Positions 38,980 to 48,026 of a stretch of 64,000 bases of DNA are shown here, piece after piece. The DNA comes from Sphingomonas sp. YR710 (GTDB taxonomy: Bacteria > Pseudomonadota > Alphaproteobacteria > Sphingomonadales > Sphingomonadaceae): assembly GCF_900101455.1 (NCBI RefSeq), contig NZ_FMZJ01000004.1:62001-126000 (forward strand), given 5' to 3'. Both the position numbers and the translations under genes were made by a program. The first letter of the stretch is position 1. Every line of letters starts with the position of its first letter. The notes under the pieces were generated by a model. It saw only the letters and a list, made by a program, of their open reading frames with translations. It ran no database searches and was not told the origin of the DNA.

Positions 38980-40325
38980 GCTATTACGCCCAATTGTCGG
39001 CAAACCTGATCGCGCGATGCCGCTTCCAATGCTGCATAAAGGCCGATTTCGTCCTTCACCGGTGCACCAAGCGCCGCTTCGAACGCTGTGCGATCCGCAT
39101 TCGCACGATAGGGCGACGGCGCACCGTCACCGAGATTGGAGCGGAAGATCCCGGCAGCGCTGACCGGCAGGAAATCTTCGTAAATGATCGGGTCGGCCGT
39201 CACCTGTCCTGCCGCAATCGCCGCATCGAGCGTGTCCGCGACAGCCCCGGAATTGCACGCGCCGTCGCCATTTTCGATGACGCTATATCGGAAGAAGGCC
39301 AGCCCTTCGCGTCGCAGCTGCGTCCAGTCATCGGGGAAGCGCGCGAAAGCGTCGGCGCCTGCATCCTTGAACTGCTCGGCCAGCAGGGCATCATAGAGCG
39401 CCCTGCCCTTCGCCGTCAGTGCTACGCCGCGCTGCTCCACCTCTCCGAACCGCGCGGTATGACGGCCTTTAACGAAGCCGCCATCGCCCGTCGGAAAAGC
39501 AATCGCCTCATCCAGCGCCTTGAAGCTGGTTTGCCGCAGCAGCACCGGGCAATTTCGGCGAGGCGGTCCTTCGATCACCTCCTTCGGGACGATACCTTCA
39601 CCTGGCATCGCGGCCTGGACCGCATCGATATCGATCGTGCGCGGGGTCAGATGATTGATGTGCGGCCCCTTGAAGCTCACAATATCGGCGATCAGCCGGT
39701 GGGCGTCCAACAGCCGGCCATAGGTCGGCTCATCGACCGTAGCCTGCGCATGCCAGCGAAACGTCTCGAGCAATTCGCCGACGAAGGACGTGGCATCCGC
39801 ATCGTCGAGGCCGCCTTCGCGCTCGGCCTTCGCGATCAGGAGGAGCAGGCCATCGGTGAAGATTTGTCGCTTGTCGAGAATCCCCGCCGCCTCGGCGCGC
39901 AGCTCCGGATCCTCGATTAACTCGAGCCGCAGCAGCGAGGTGAACACGCGAAACGGGTTCCGCCGCAACGCCGCTTCATCCACGGGGCGAAATGCTGTCG
40001 AATGCACGGGGATTCCCGCCGCCGCCAGATCATAATAGCCCACCGCCACCATGTTCATGATGGCGAAGGCCCGCGCGATCAGCGCGAGTTCCTGCGGGGT
40101 GCCGAGGCGGATCGCACCATGCCGTTCGTCCGAAAGCCTCGCACATTCGCCGGTGCGATCGAGTCGTGCAGCAAGCGCAGGATCGCGCGCGAGCGTCTCG
40201 CGGTTCACGCGGTCGACGAGCGCCAGCAATGTCCCATATTGCGGCACCTCGGCGCGATACATGTCGGACATCGCCCGGGAAAATCGCGTCCTGATGTCAT
40301 CGGGATCGATGAAGGACCGCGGCAT
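38976..40325 (-). CDS. 2-oxoadipate dioxygenase/decarboxylase family protein (HglS/YdcJ, DUF1338)
   Basis: 449 residues from the ATG at 40325. It matches the DUF1338 family: YGTLLALVDRVNRETLA, ERHGAIRLGTPQEL, MVAVGYYDLAAAGIPVHSTAFRPVDE (metal His in PVHSTAF), GPHINHLTPRTID (second His), and RFGEVEQRGVALTAKGRALYD (probable metal Glu). In Pseudomonas the family turns 2-oxoadipate into D-2-hydroxyglutarate in lysine catabolism. It lies 4 bp downstream of murA with no clear Shine-Dalgarno, suggesting translational coupling. A lysine-catabolic role here is only inferred, since no other lysine genes are visible. Confidence 0.85.
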   Translation of the reverse strand: MPRSFIDPDDIRTRFSRAMSDMYRAEVPQYGTLLALVDRVNRETLARDPALAARLDRTGECARLSDERHGAIRLGTPQELALIARAFAIMNMVAVGYYDLAAAGIPVHSTAFRPVDEAALRRNPFRVFTSLLRLELIEDPELRAEAAGILDKRQIFTDGLLLLIAKAEREGGLDDADATSFVGELLETFRWHAQATVDEPTYGRLLDAHRLIADIVSFKGPHINHLTPRTIDIDAVQAAMPGEGIVPKEVIEGPPRRNCPVLLRQTSFKALDEAIAFPTGDGGFVKGRHTARFGEVEQRGVALTAKGRALYDALLAEQFKDAGADAFARFPDDWTQLRREGLAFFRYSVIENGDGACNSGAVADTLDAAIAAGQVTADPIIYEDFLPVSAAGIFRSNLGDGAPSPYRANADRTAFEAALGAPVKDEIGLYAALEAASRDQVCRQLGVIA

Positions 40326-40329
40326 CGGA

Positions 40330-41613
40330 TCAGTCGTTGCCGACACGCTCGATGTCGGCGCCGATCGCCGACAATTTCTCTTCGAGCCGCTCATATCCGC
40401 GATCGAGATGATAGACGCGGTGCACCTTGGTTTCGCCTCTCGCGGCAAGGCCGGCAAGAATGAGGCTCATCGAGGCGCGCAGATCGGTCGCCATCACCTC
40501 GGCCCCGATCAGATGATCGACGCCACGCACCACGGCGGTGCGGCCATGGACCTGGATATCGGCGCCCATGCGCGCAAGCTCGGGCACGTGCATGTAGCGA
40601 TTTTCAAAGATCGTCTCGGTCAGCACGCTCGCCCCGTCGGCCAATGCCAGCATCGACATGAATTGTGCCTGCATATCGGTAGGGAATGCCGGGAATGGCG
40701 CGGTCGACAGCGTGAGCGGTCCCAGTTTTCCATCGGCGATGATGCGGAGCCCTTCGCCGGTTTCGGTGACGGTGACGCCGGCGGTGCGGAGGCCCGATAT
40801 AATCGCCTCCATGTCCTCGATCCGCGCGCCGAGCAATTCGACATCGCCCCCGGTGATCGCCGCGGCGCAGGCATAGCTTCCCGCCTCGATCCGGTCCGAC
40901 ATCACCTGATAGCGGGCGCCATGGAGCCGATCGACACCTTCGATCGTCAGCCGTTCGGTGCCGATACCCTCGATCTTCGCGCCCATCGCGACCAGACAGC
41001 GCGCGAGATCGGTGATTTCGGGTTCGCGCGCGGCATTTTCCAGAACGGTTTCGCCGCGGGCGAGCACCGCGGCCATCAGCGCATTTTCGGTGGCGCCGAC
41101 CGAAACGACCGGGAAGCCGATCCGCCCGCCGCGCAGCCCGCCGGCGGGCGCCGTCGCCTTCACATAGCCCGCCGCCAGCTCGATCTCGGCCCCGAGCGCC
41201 TCGAGCGCCTTGAGGTGCAGGTCGATCGGGCGGTTGCCGATCGCGCAGCCGCCGGGGAGCGAGACCTTCGCTTCCCCCGCCCGCGCCAGCAACGGCCCCA
41301 GCACGAGGATCGATGCGCGCATCTTGCGGACGATGTCATAGGGCGCGACGGTGGAGGCGATAACTTTCGCCTTCATCGTCATGTCGCGGCCGATCTCGCC
41401 ATTGCTGCCGCGCTTGACCGTGGTCGAAACGCCGAGTTCGTTGAGCAGATGGCCGAAACTGTCGACATCGGCGAGCCGCGGCAAATTGGTGAGCGTCAAC
41501 GGTTCATCGGTCAGCAATGAACATGGCAGCAGGGTGAGAGCCGCGTTCTTCGCCCCCGAAATTGCGAGACGACCCTGAAGGCGATTGCCGCCGCGAATGA
41601 TGATGCGATCCAT
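40330..41613 (-). CDS. murA: UDP-N-acetylglucosamine 1-carboxyvinyltransferase
   Basis: 427 residues. Catalytic Cys123 is in [17 protein letters not shown], the fosfomycin-target loop. The start [31 protein letters not shown] and the end [31 protein letters not shown] are typical. It transfers the enolpyruvyl group of PEP to UDP-GlcNAc, the first committed step of peptidoglycan synthesis, in the cytoplasm. Overlap or near-overlap with the HglS-like gene places that gene in the murA transcript. The region upstream (41614-41697) is short. Confidence 0.97.
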   Translation of the reverse strand: MDRIIIRGGNRLQGRLAISGAKNAALTLLPCSLLTDEPLTLTNLPRLADVDSFGHLLNELGVSTTVKRGSNGEIGRDMTMKAKVIASTVAPYDIVRKMRASILVLGPLLARAGEAKVSLPGGCAIGNRPIDLHLKALEALGAEIELAAGYVKATAPAGGLRGGRIGFPVVSVGATENALMAAVLARGETVLENAAREPEITDLARCLVAMGAKIEGIGTERLTIEGVDRLHGARYQVMSDRIEAGSYACAAAITGGDVELLGARIEDMEAIISGLRTAGVTVTETGEGLRIIADGKLGPLTLSTAPFPAFPTDMQAQFMSMLALADGASVLTETIFENRYMHVPELARMGADIQVHGRTAVVRGVDHLIGAEVMATDLRASMSLILAGLAARGETKVHRVYHLDRGYERLEEKLSAIGADIERVGND

Positions 41614-41697
41614 GCACGGCGTTTATCGCGTCATACGCGCGGCGCAAGCGGCTAGAATCGGTCCACCAGCGCGAACCCGTTCACCAGCACGCCCAGC

Positions 41698-43401
41698 TCA
41701 GTTGGCCTCGTCGAGCAGCCGCCGGGCGATAACCTGCGCCTGGATCTCCCCCGCGCCCTCGAAAATGTTGAGGATACGCGCATCCGCCAGCAGCCGGCTC
41801 GCGACATATTCACACGCAAAGCCGTTGCCGCCATGGATTTGCAGCGCATTGTCCGCCGCCGCCCAGGCCGCCCGCGCCGCGATCAGCTTGGCCATTCCGG
41901 CTTCGAGATCGCAGCGTTTGCCCTCATCCTTGCGACGTGCCGCAAAGTACGTGAGTTGGCGCACGCCCATCAGTTCGGCCGCCATCATCGCCAGCTTGTT
42001 GGCGATGCGCGGGAATTCGACGATCGGCCGGCCGAACTGCCTGCGATCGAGCGCATAGCCCAGGCCGATGTCGATCGCAGCCTGCGCGACGCCGATCGCG
42101 CGCGCGGCCGTCTGGATACGCGCGCTTTCGAAGGTCGCCATCAATTGCTTGAAGCCCTGCCCTTCGACGCCACCGAGGACATTGGCGGTCGGCACGGTGA
42201 AATCGTCGAAGCCGATTTCATATTCCTTCATGCCGCGATAGCCGATCACCTTGATCTCGCCGCCGGACATGCCATCGGCCGGGAACGGGTCGGCCTCGCT
42301 GCCGCGCGGCTTGGGCGCGAGCAGCATCGACAGACCGCGATAATCCTTCGTCGCCGGATCGGTGCGCACCAGCAGGGTCATCACGTCGGCGCGGGCGGCG
42401 TGGGTGATCCAGGTCTTGTTGCCCTGGACGCGGTACACATCGCCGTCACGGGTGGCGCGGGTCCGCAGCGATCCGAGGTCTGAGCCGGTGTCCGGCTCGG
42501 TAAACACCGCGGTCGGCAGCAATTCGGCACTCGCGATCCTGGGCAGCCAATGCGCCTTCTGCTCGGCTGTGCCGCCGGTGAGGATCAGTTCGGCGGCGAT
42601 TTCCGAGCGGGTGGCAAGCGAACCGACACCGATCCACGCGCGCGACAATTCTTCCGACACCACGCACATCGCGGTCTTGCCCATGCCCAGCCCGCCAAAT
42701 TCCTCGGGAATGGTCATGCCGAACACACCCATCGCGCCGAGTTCCTCGACAAGCGGCATCGGGATCAGTTCGTCGGCGAGATGCCATTCGTGCGCGAACG
42801 GCGCCACCTTTTCGTTGGCGAAGGCGAAGAACTGATCGCGCACCATATCGAACATGTCGTCGAGCCCGGCATGTTCGAGGATCGCCCGGCCGCGTGCATC
42901 GGCGAGATGACCGACGATCGCCGTCTTGACCGCCTGCGTGCCGCCGGTACGGATCAATGTTTCGATCGCGTGGCTATGGAGATGATCGAGCGCCGCCGCA
43001 TCGGCCGTCAGTTCGCGCGGGCGGATCACCTCGCCCTGGTTCATGGGCACACCGCCCCGCAATTGCGCGCCATATTCGGCGAATAGCAATTGCGCGAGCA
43101 GCGCTTCGATCTCGCCGAACGCGCCCTCGCCATCGAGTCTGATCGCCCAGCCGGCGACTTCGCGTAGCAATTCGGCGTAGGACGCGTACCAGCCAAAGCC
43201 ATGGACGATGTGCTGTTCGGCATCGGCGCGCTCGCGATCCGGTTTACCGTCGGCGCCGGAAATCCGGGCCTTGACGGCCGGCAGAGCGCCGGCGACGAAC
43301 GCCTGCGCGGCATCTGCTGCGGCGCGCAACAGATCGGTCAATCCCGGCAGGATCAAGCCCTCGGCGGGGTCGTCGTGTGACGGACGTGCGGCCATCGTCA
43401 T
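41698..43401 (-). CDS. Acyl-CoA dehydrogenase with N-terminal extension, probable (2S)-methylsuccinyl-CoA dehydrogenase
   Basis: 567 residues from the ATG at 43401 (GGAGCAGGAA upstream). About 170 residues (HIVHGFGWYASYAELLREVAGW, LRGGVPMNQGEVIRPRELTA) precede a standard acyl-CoA dehydrogenase core: PLVEELGAMGVFGMTIPEEFGGLGMG, FTEPDTGSDLGSLRTRA, WITHAARADVMTLLVRT and the C-terminal QIHGGNGFACEYVASRLLADARILNIFEGAGEIQ. The extended length and the MNQGEVIRP segment fit methylsuccinyl-CoA dehydrogenase of the ethylmalonyl-CoA pathway, which uses FAD. The pathway partners (Ccr, Ecm) are not in the window. Substrate assignment is moderate. Confidence 0.8.
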   Translation of the reverse strand: MTMAARPSHDDPAEGLILPGLTDLLRAAADAAQAFVAGALPAVKARISGADGKPDRERADAEQHIVHGFGWYASYAELLREVAGWAIRLDGEGAFGEIEALLAQLLFAEYGAQLRGGVPMNQGEVIRPRELTADAAALDHLHSHAIETLIRTGGTQAVKTAIVGHLADARGRAILEHAGLDDMFDMVRDQFFAFANEKVAPFAHEWHLADELIPMPLVEELGAMGVFGMTIPEEFGGLGMGKTAMCVVSEELSRAWIGVGSLATRSEIAAELILTGGTAEQKAHWLPRIASAELLPTAVFTEPDTGSDLGSLRTRATRDGDVYRVQGNKTWITHAARADVMTLLVRTDPATKDYRGLSMLLAPKPRGSEADPFPADGMSGGEIKVIGYRGMKEYEIGFDDFTVPTANVLGGVEGQGFKQLMATFESARIQTAARAIGVAQAAIDIGLGYALDRRQFGRPIVEFPRIANKLAMMAAELMGVRQLTYFAARRKDEGKRCDLEAGMAKLIAARAAWAAADNALQIHGGNGFACEYVASRLLADARILNIFEGAGEIQAQVIARRLLDEAN

Positions 43402-43690
43402 TTCCTGCTCCTGTCCCTGCCGGATCTTCGCCCCTCCATGCCGCGCATCGGCCGCCGTGCACAATGGCCCGGTCGAGTCGAAACGACATAGGCGTGCGGT
43501 CTAAACTCTATTGGACAAGCTTCGCGCGGAGGACGAACCTGAAGGCCTTATCATTCCTTCTGCGGATTCCGCCATGATCGAGCCTTGCAAGGCCAGTTTT
43601 CCTGAAACCCGCCTTCAGGCGCGGCGGGAGCACGGAAACCCGAAATATGCGCCGGTCGGGCCCAACTGAGCGCCAATAAAGGAAAAGATC

Positions 43691-44911
43691 ATGTACGGAC
43701 TTCTTAAAGGCCTCCGCGTCGTTGAAGGCGCAGCGTTCATTGCCGGACCGTCCTGCGGAATGCACATGGCGCTGATGGGCGCGGACGTGATCCGCTTTGA
43801 CCGGATCGGCGGCGGCCCCGACTTCAACCGTTGGCCGCTCGCCCCCAATGGCGACAGCCTCTATTGGGAGGGCATGAACAAGGGTAAGAGGTCGATCGCG
43901 ATCAACCTTGCGTCACCAGAGGGACAGGAACTCGCGCTCGCCATCGCGACGGCGCCGGGCGAGCAGGCCGGACTGTTTCTGACCAATTATCCGACCCGCA
44001 GCTTTCTGTCCCATGCGGCGTTGAGCGCGCTACGATCTGACATCATCACCTTGCGGATCATGGGCTGGGCCGACGGATCGCCGGCGCTCGACTTCACCGT
44101 CAACGCCGCTGTGGGCGTGCCGATGATGACAGGACCGGCCGACAGCGAGGGTCCCGTTAACCATGTTCTGCCGGCTTGGGACCTGTTCGGCGGCGCTTAT
44201 GCAGCGTTCGCGCTGGTATCCGCTCTCAACCGCCGCCAGAGGACGGGTGAGGGCGCGGAAATATTGTTGCCGCTTTCCGATATCGCCGCAACCTGCCTTG
44301 GCCATACCGGCCAGGTTGCCGAAGTCCTGGCCAATGGCGATCGCCCGCGAAGCGGCAACGATCTTTTCGGCGCGTTCGGCCGCGATTTCCTGTGCGCCGA
44401 TGGCAAGAGGTTAATGGTCGTCGCCATCACGTCTCGTCAATGGATGGGGCTGCTCAAAACGCTCGCTATCACCGAACAGGTGGCTCAGATCGAAGCCGAA
44501 CTCGGCATGCCCTTCGCCGAGGATGAGGGCGCGCGCTTTACGCACCGTGCCCGATTGTTCCCCGTGTTCGAAGCCGCGTTCGCGAAGCGAACCTCCGCAG
44601 AGTTGCAGCCCGCCTTTGACGCCGGCGGCGTGACCTGGAGCCAATATCAATCGCTGCATGAGGCCGTGACCACCGATCCGCGCCTGTTCACCGCCAACCC
44701 CGTATTCCAAATGGCCACACAGCCGAGCGGGCTCACCTACCCGGTCCCCGGCCCGACCGCGACCCTGGCCGGGGAATCTCGGGGTGATGTCGCCATCGCG
44801 CCGCGCCTTGGCCAGCATACCGACGAAATTCTCGCCCAAATACTCGGCCTGGACAGCGGCGCGATTGGTCGGCTCCATGATGCCGGCCTGGTCGCCGGCG
44901 CGGATCAATGA
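43691..44911 (+). CDS. Class III (CaiB/BaiF) CoA transferase, possibly mesaconyl-CoA isomerase-like
   Basis: 406 residues; the ATG at 43691 follows AAAGGA seven nt away. Features are GLRVVEGAAFIAGPSCGMHMALMGADVIRFDRIGGGPD, an SLYWEGMNKGKRSIAINLASPEGQEL segment, and the catalytic Asp in NHVLPAWDLFGGAYAAFALVSAL. The NHVLPAWDL motif reminds me of 2-methylfumaryl-CoA isomerases and relatives. That would suit the divergent Mcd-like gene 289 bp away, since both concern C5 dicarboxylyl-CoA chemistry. This link is an inference from motif recall and position, not a computed match. Confidence 0.78.
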   Translation: MYGLLKGLRVVEGAAFIAGPSCGMHMALMGADVIRFDRIGGGPDFNRWPLAPNGDSLYWEGMNKGKRSIAINLASPEGQELALAIATAPGEQAGLFLTNYPTRSFLSHAALSALRSDIITLRIMGWADGSPALDFTVNAAVGVPMMTGPADSEGPVNHVLPAWDLFGGAYAAFALVSALNRRQRTGEGAEILLPLSDIAATCLGHTGQVAEVLANGDRPRSGNDLFGAFGRDFLCADGKRLMVVAITSRQWMGLLKTLAITEQVAQIEAELGMPFAEDEGARFTHRARLFPVFEAAFAKRTSAELQPAFDAGGVTWSQYQSLHEAVTTDPRLFTANPVFQMATQPSGLTYPVPGPTATLAGESRGDVAIAPRLGQHTDEILAQILGLDSGAIGRLHDAGLVAGADQ

Positions 44912-44989
44912 AGCAAGCCGAGAATCCCATAGGCGCTAAGATAAGAAATTATGCAGTCTGTTGAATAGCATGCGGCGCCATACCCCCAA

Positions 44990-45086
44990 TCCTCATTCCC
45001 GCGAAAGCGGGAGCCTACGGTGACGGCACGCTGGAATCAGTAGGCGCCGCTGTCCATTGGTCCCCTGCTTTCGCGGGGACGACGAC
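44990..45086. repeat. Palindromic element I, a different repeat family
   Basis: About 97 bp within the 327-bp gap between the CoA transferase and the next gene. The left end CTCATTCCCGCGAAAGCGGG and the right end CCTGCTTTCGCGGGGACGAC pair imperfectly as terminal inverted repeats around a less conserved middle. The CGCGAAAGCGGGA core is typical of short intergenic repeats in many proteobacteria. The rest of the gap (45087-45238) holds the next gene's leader. Confidence 0.65.
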
Positions 45087-45238
45087 AAAGGAAAGACATA
45101 AGCTCAATAAAATACGCTATCTCAATCGGATATCCCTGATCTTGGCGCCCATGGGTGAAAACCCGCCCTCATTAGTCTGGCGTTCAGATTCGATCTGATA
45201 CGCCAGCAGGCGTCTGTTCAACCGAATGGAGGTTTTTG

Positions 45239-45871
45239 ATGCGTCCTATGAAAACCGCCCTGTTGGCCGGCCTGGCGTCGGTCGTGCTGGCAGGTGGCGC
45301 ACTTGCGGCTCGTGAAGCCAAGATGCACGTTCTATCGGTGGCCCTGCCCGACGGATCGATCGAGCAGATCCATTATAGCGGCGATGTCGCCCCGCAAATC
45401 GTACTGGCGCCGGCCGCGGGGCCGATACTGCCGGCCGACTTTTTCGCGTCGGCATTCGGCCCCGACTCGCCTTTCGCCGAGATGGAGCGGATTTCGTCCG
45501 AGATGAGCCGCCAGAGCGAGGCGATGCTGCGACAGGCCGCCGCCATGGCCACGCAGCAGCCGACAGCGGGCAGCAGCGTGACACCTGCCGCGTTGGCGAA
45601 CATGCCTGCGGGCACCTTCCATTACACGATGGTGTCGACGAGCAGCGACGCAGGCACCTGCACGCAGAGCGTCCAGGTCACGTCGATGGGCGAAGGCCAG
45701 CAACCGAAAGTTATCAACAGCAGCTCGGGTGACTGCACAGCGATGAATGCTCCGGGTCCGAAAGCTGCGGCCTTACCGCCTGTTGCCGCGCATGCACCGG
45801 TGCCGGTGAAGCCGGTCGTCTATAAGCCGACCGACGCGCCGACAGCTCGTGCCAACCAGCCGATCATCTGA
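45239..45871 (+). CDS. Small exported hypothetical protein
   Basis: 210 residues from the ATG at 45239 with GGAGG six nt upstream. Signal peptide MKTALLAGLASVVLAGGALA after a short MRP lead. The mature part has a VLSVALPDGSIEQIHYSGDVAPQIVLAPA opening, a helical EMERISSEMSRQSEAMLRQAAAMA segment that may be coiled coil, a cysteine pair (GTCTQSVQVTSMG ... SSGDCTAMN), and a Pro/Ala tail. I do not recognise a family beyond sphingomonad hypothetical proteins. It is followed by a hairpin terminator. Confidence 0.7.
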   Translation: MRPMKTALLAGLASVVLAGGALAAREAKMHVLSVALPDGSIEQIHYSGDVAPQIVLAPAAGPILPADFFASAFGPDSPFAEMERISSEMSRQSEAMLRQAAAMATQQPTAGSSVTPAALANMPAGTFHYTMVSTSSDAGTCTQSVQVTSMGEGQQPKVINSSSGDCTAMNAPGPKAAALPPVAAHAPVPVKPVVYKPTDAPTARANQPII

Positions 45872-45879
45872 TGGCTTTG

Positions 45880-45908
45880 CGACGGGGTGAGCCAACCGCA
45901 CCCCGTCG
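45880..45908 (+). terminator. Terminator after the exported hypothetical gene
   Basis: CGACGGGGTG (45880-45889) pairs with CACCCCGTCG (45899-45908), followed by TCCTTCCCTCTC. It lies 8 bp past the stop. Confidence 0.65.
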
Positions 45909-46006
45909 TCCTTCCCTCTCTAGCCTTTGGCGCGCGGACCCGCTATCGGGCGCCGCATGATCGCCGGCCCCGCGCCGGCTCTCCAACGATCGAAGGCACG
46001 GGCTAG

Positions 46007-47107
46007 ATGGGTTTTCGCTGTGGTATCGTCGGGCTGCCGAACGTCGGCAAATCGACCCTGTTCAATGCACTCACCGAAACAGCGGCGGCGCAGGCGGCCA
46101 ATTATCCGTTCTGCACGATTGAACCCAATGTCGGGCAGGTCGCGGTGCCGGATCCGCGCCTTCACGAAATCGCGCGGATCGGCGGATCGGCGAAGATCGT
46201 CGAAACCCAGCTTGCCTTCGTCGACATTGCCGGGCTCGTGCGCGGCGCATCGAAGGGCGAAGGGCTCGGCAACCAGTTCCTCGCCAATATCCGCGAGGTC
46301 GATGCGATCGTCCATGTGCTTCGCTGCTTCATCGATGACGATATCACCCATGTCGAGAATAAGATCGATCCGATCGCCGATGCGGAAACGGTCGAAACCG
46401 AGTTGATGCTGTCGGATCTTGAAAGCCTCGAAAAGCGCGTCCCGGCCTTCCAGAAGAAGGCGGCGCAGGGCGACAAGGAAGCCAAGGCCGCGGCATCGGT
46501 GCTCGGCCAGGCGCTGGCGCTGCTGCGCGAAGGCAAGCCCGCCCGGCTCACCAAGCCGGCCGATGAGGACGAACTGCGCATCTTCACCCAGGCGCAATTG
46601 CTGACCTCGAAGCCCGTGCTTTATGTCTGCAATGTCGACGAGGGTTCGGCCGCAGAGGGCAATGCGCTATCCGCAAAAGTGTTCGAACGCGCGGCCGCCG
46701 AAGGCGCCAAGGCTGTCGTTGTCTCCGCCGCGATCGAGGCAGAGATCGTCACGCTCGATCCCGCCGATCGCGCCGAATTCCTGTCCGATCTCGGGCTGGC
46801 CGAAACCGGCCTCGCCCGCGTGATCCGTGCGGGCTACGAACTGCTCGACCTCATCACCTTCTTCACCGTCGGCCCGAAGGAAGCCCGTGCCTGGACCGTG
46901 GAAAAGGGCGCAAAAGCGCCGAACGCGGCCGGCGTGATCCACACCGATTTCGAACGCGGTTTCATCCGCGCCGAGACGATGGCCTATACGGATTATGTAA
47001 CGCTCGGCGGCGAAGCCGCGGCGCGCGAAGCCGGCAAGCTGCGCTCCGAGGGCAAGGAATATCTGGTGCATGATGGCGACATCATGCTGTTCCGCTTCAA
47101 CGTGTAA
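46007..47107 (+). CDS. ychF: Ribosome-binding ATPase YchF (OLA1 family)
   Basis: 366 residues. P-loop GIVGLPNVGKSTLFNALTETAAAQAANYPFCTIEPNVG, G3 DIAGLVRGASKGEGLGNQFL, and YVCNVDE where GTPases have NKxD, a change that gives YchF its ATP preference. A coiled-coil insert and a C-terminal TGS domain (FFTVGPKEARAWTVEKGAKAPNAAGVIHTDFERGFIRAE) follow. It binds ribosomes and influences stress responses and start-site choice. The stop overlaps the next gene's start (TAATG). Confidence 0.96.
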   Translation: MGFRCGIVGLPNVGKSTLFNALTETAAAQAANYPFCTIEPNVGQVAVPDPRLHEIARIGGSAKIVETQLAFVDIAGLVRGASKGEGLGNQFLANIREVDAIVHVLRCFIDDDITHVENKIDPIADAETVETELMLSDLESLEKRVPAFQKKAAQGDKEAKAAASVLGQALALLREGKPARLTKPADEDELRIFTQAQLLTSKPVLYVCNVDEGSAAEGNALSAKVFERAAAEGAKAVVVSAAIEAEIVTLDPADRAEFLSDLGLAETGLARVIRAGYELLDLITFFTVGPKEARAWTVEKGAKAPNAAGVIHTDFERGFIRAETMAYTDYVTLGGEAAAREAGKLRSEGKEYLVHDGDIMLFRFNV

Positions 47108-47565
47108 TGCGCTGGCTCGAGGATTATCAGGTCGGCCAGATCGAGCGCTTCGGCGCCTATCAGGTCACGCGCGAAGAGGTGCTCGACTTCGCCACGCGCT
47201 ATGATCCCCAGCCCTTCCATCTGAACGACGAAGCGGCCGCTGCCAACCCGATCTTCGGCCGGCTGGCGGCGAGCGGTTGGCACACCTGCTCCATGGTGAT
47301 GCGCATGCTCGTCGATCACGCCACCGAGGATGGCCATTTCTCGCTCGGCTCGCCCGGCATGGACGAGATACGCTGGCTGAAGCCTGTCTATCCGGGCGAT
47401 ACATTATCGGTCAAAAGCGAGGTTACCGACGTCCGCCCATCCCGATCGCGCCCGGACATCGGATCGGTCTATTTCACGATCACGGCCTTCAACCAGCATG
47501 GCGAGCCCGTCATGCGGCAGAAAGCCGCCAATCTGCAGCCGCGGCGACCGGCTCAATCTCAATAG
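47107..47565 (+). CDS. MaoC-family hot-dog dehydratase
   Basis: 152 residues, starting at the ATG that overlaps the ychF stop by one base. Signature: VTREEVLDFATRYDPQPFHLNDEAAAANPIFGRLAASGWHT with the Asp and His of the R-hydratase-type active site. It is likely to hydrate or dehydrate an enoyl-CoA thioester. Coupling with ychF is conserved in many alphaproteobacteria without a known reason. It converges with the GreA/GreB gene with a 7-bp overlap. Confidence 0.87.
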   Translation: MRWLEDYQVGQIERFGAYQVTREEVLDFATRYDPQPFHLNDEAAAANPIFGRLAASGWHTCSMVMRMLVDHATEDGHFSLGSPGMDEIRWLKPVYPGDTLSVKSEVTDVRPSRSRPDIGSVYFTITAFNQHGEPVMRQKAANLQPRRPAQSQ

Positions 47566-48026
47566 AGCGGTTCGACCTTTAGCAGTTCGATCGCATCAGG
47601 CTTACCCGCGAAATCCACGAACTCGCCCGGCTCCACGCCGATCATCGCCCGGGCCAATGGCGAGGAAAAGGCGATGCGCCGCACCTTCGGGTCGGCTTCG
47701 TCATCGCCGACGATCTCGACGGCTATTGGTGCGCTATCGTTCAACCGATAGGTCACACGCGTCCCGAAAGCCCCCACCGTGCCATCGGCGGGAGGGACGA
47801 TCTGTGCCGTCGCATGCCGGGTTCGCCAGTAGCGCAGGTCGCGCTTGAGCTCCTTCAACGCCTCCTCGCCGGTTTCGGCAGTGACGTCCGCTTCGAGCGC
47901 AGTCAGCTTTTCCGCGATCAACGCCGCGCCGTGCGGGGTAACCAGATTGGGCCCCGCCGGGATCGGCAGTTCGAACTTCGGTTCGAGATGTTCCTCGTCG
48001 CTCTCGCGCCGGAAGGCGACACTCAT
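47559..48026 (-). CDS. GreA/GreB-family transcription elongation factor-like protein
   Basis: 155 residues from the ATG at 48026 (MSVAFRRESDEEHLEPKFELPIPAGPNLVT). After this N-terminus come a short coiled-coil region (LIAEKLTALEADVTAETGEEALKELKRDLRYWRTR) and a C-terminal FKBP-like Gre domain (FGTRVTYRL, VRRIAFSSPLARAMIGVEPGEFVDF). The coiled coil is shorter than in GreA, so it may act like Rnk or Gfh proteins rather than cleave RNA. It overlaps the DUF1365 stop by 4 bp (ATGA), which couples the two genes. Confidence 0.82.
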   Translation of the reverse strand: MSVAFRRESDEEHLEPKFELPIPAGPNLVTPHGAALIAEKLTALEADVTAETGEEALKELKRDLRYWRTRHATAQIVPPADGTVGAFGTRVTYRLNDSAPIAVEIVGDDEADPKVRRIAFSSPLARAMIGVEPGEFVDFAGKPDAIELLKVEPLY

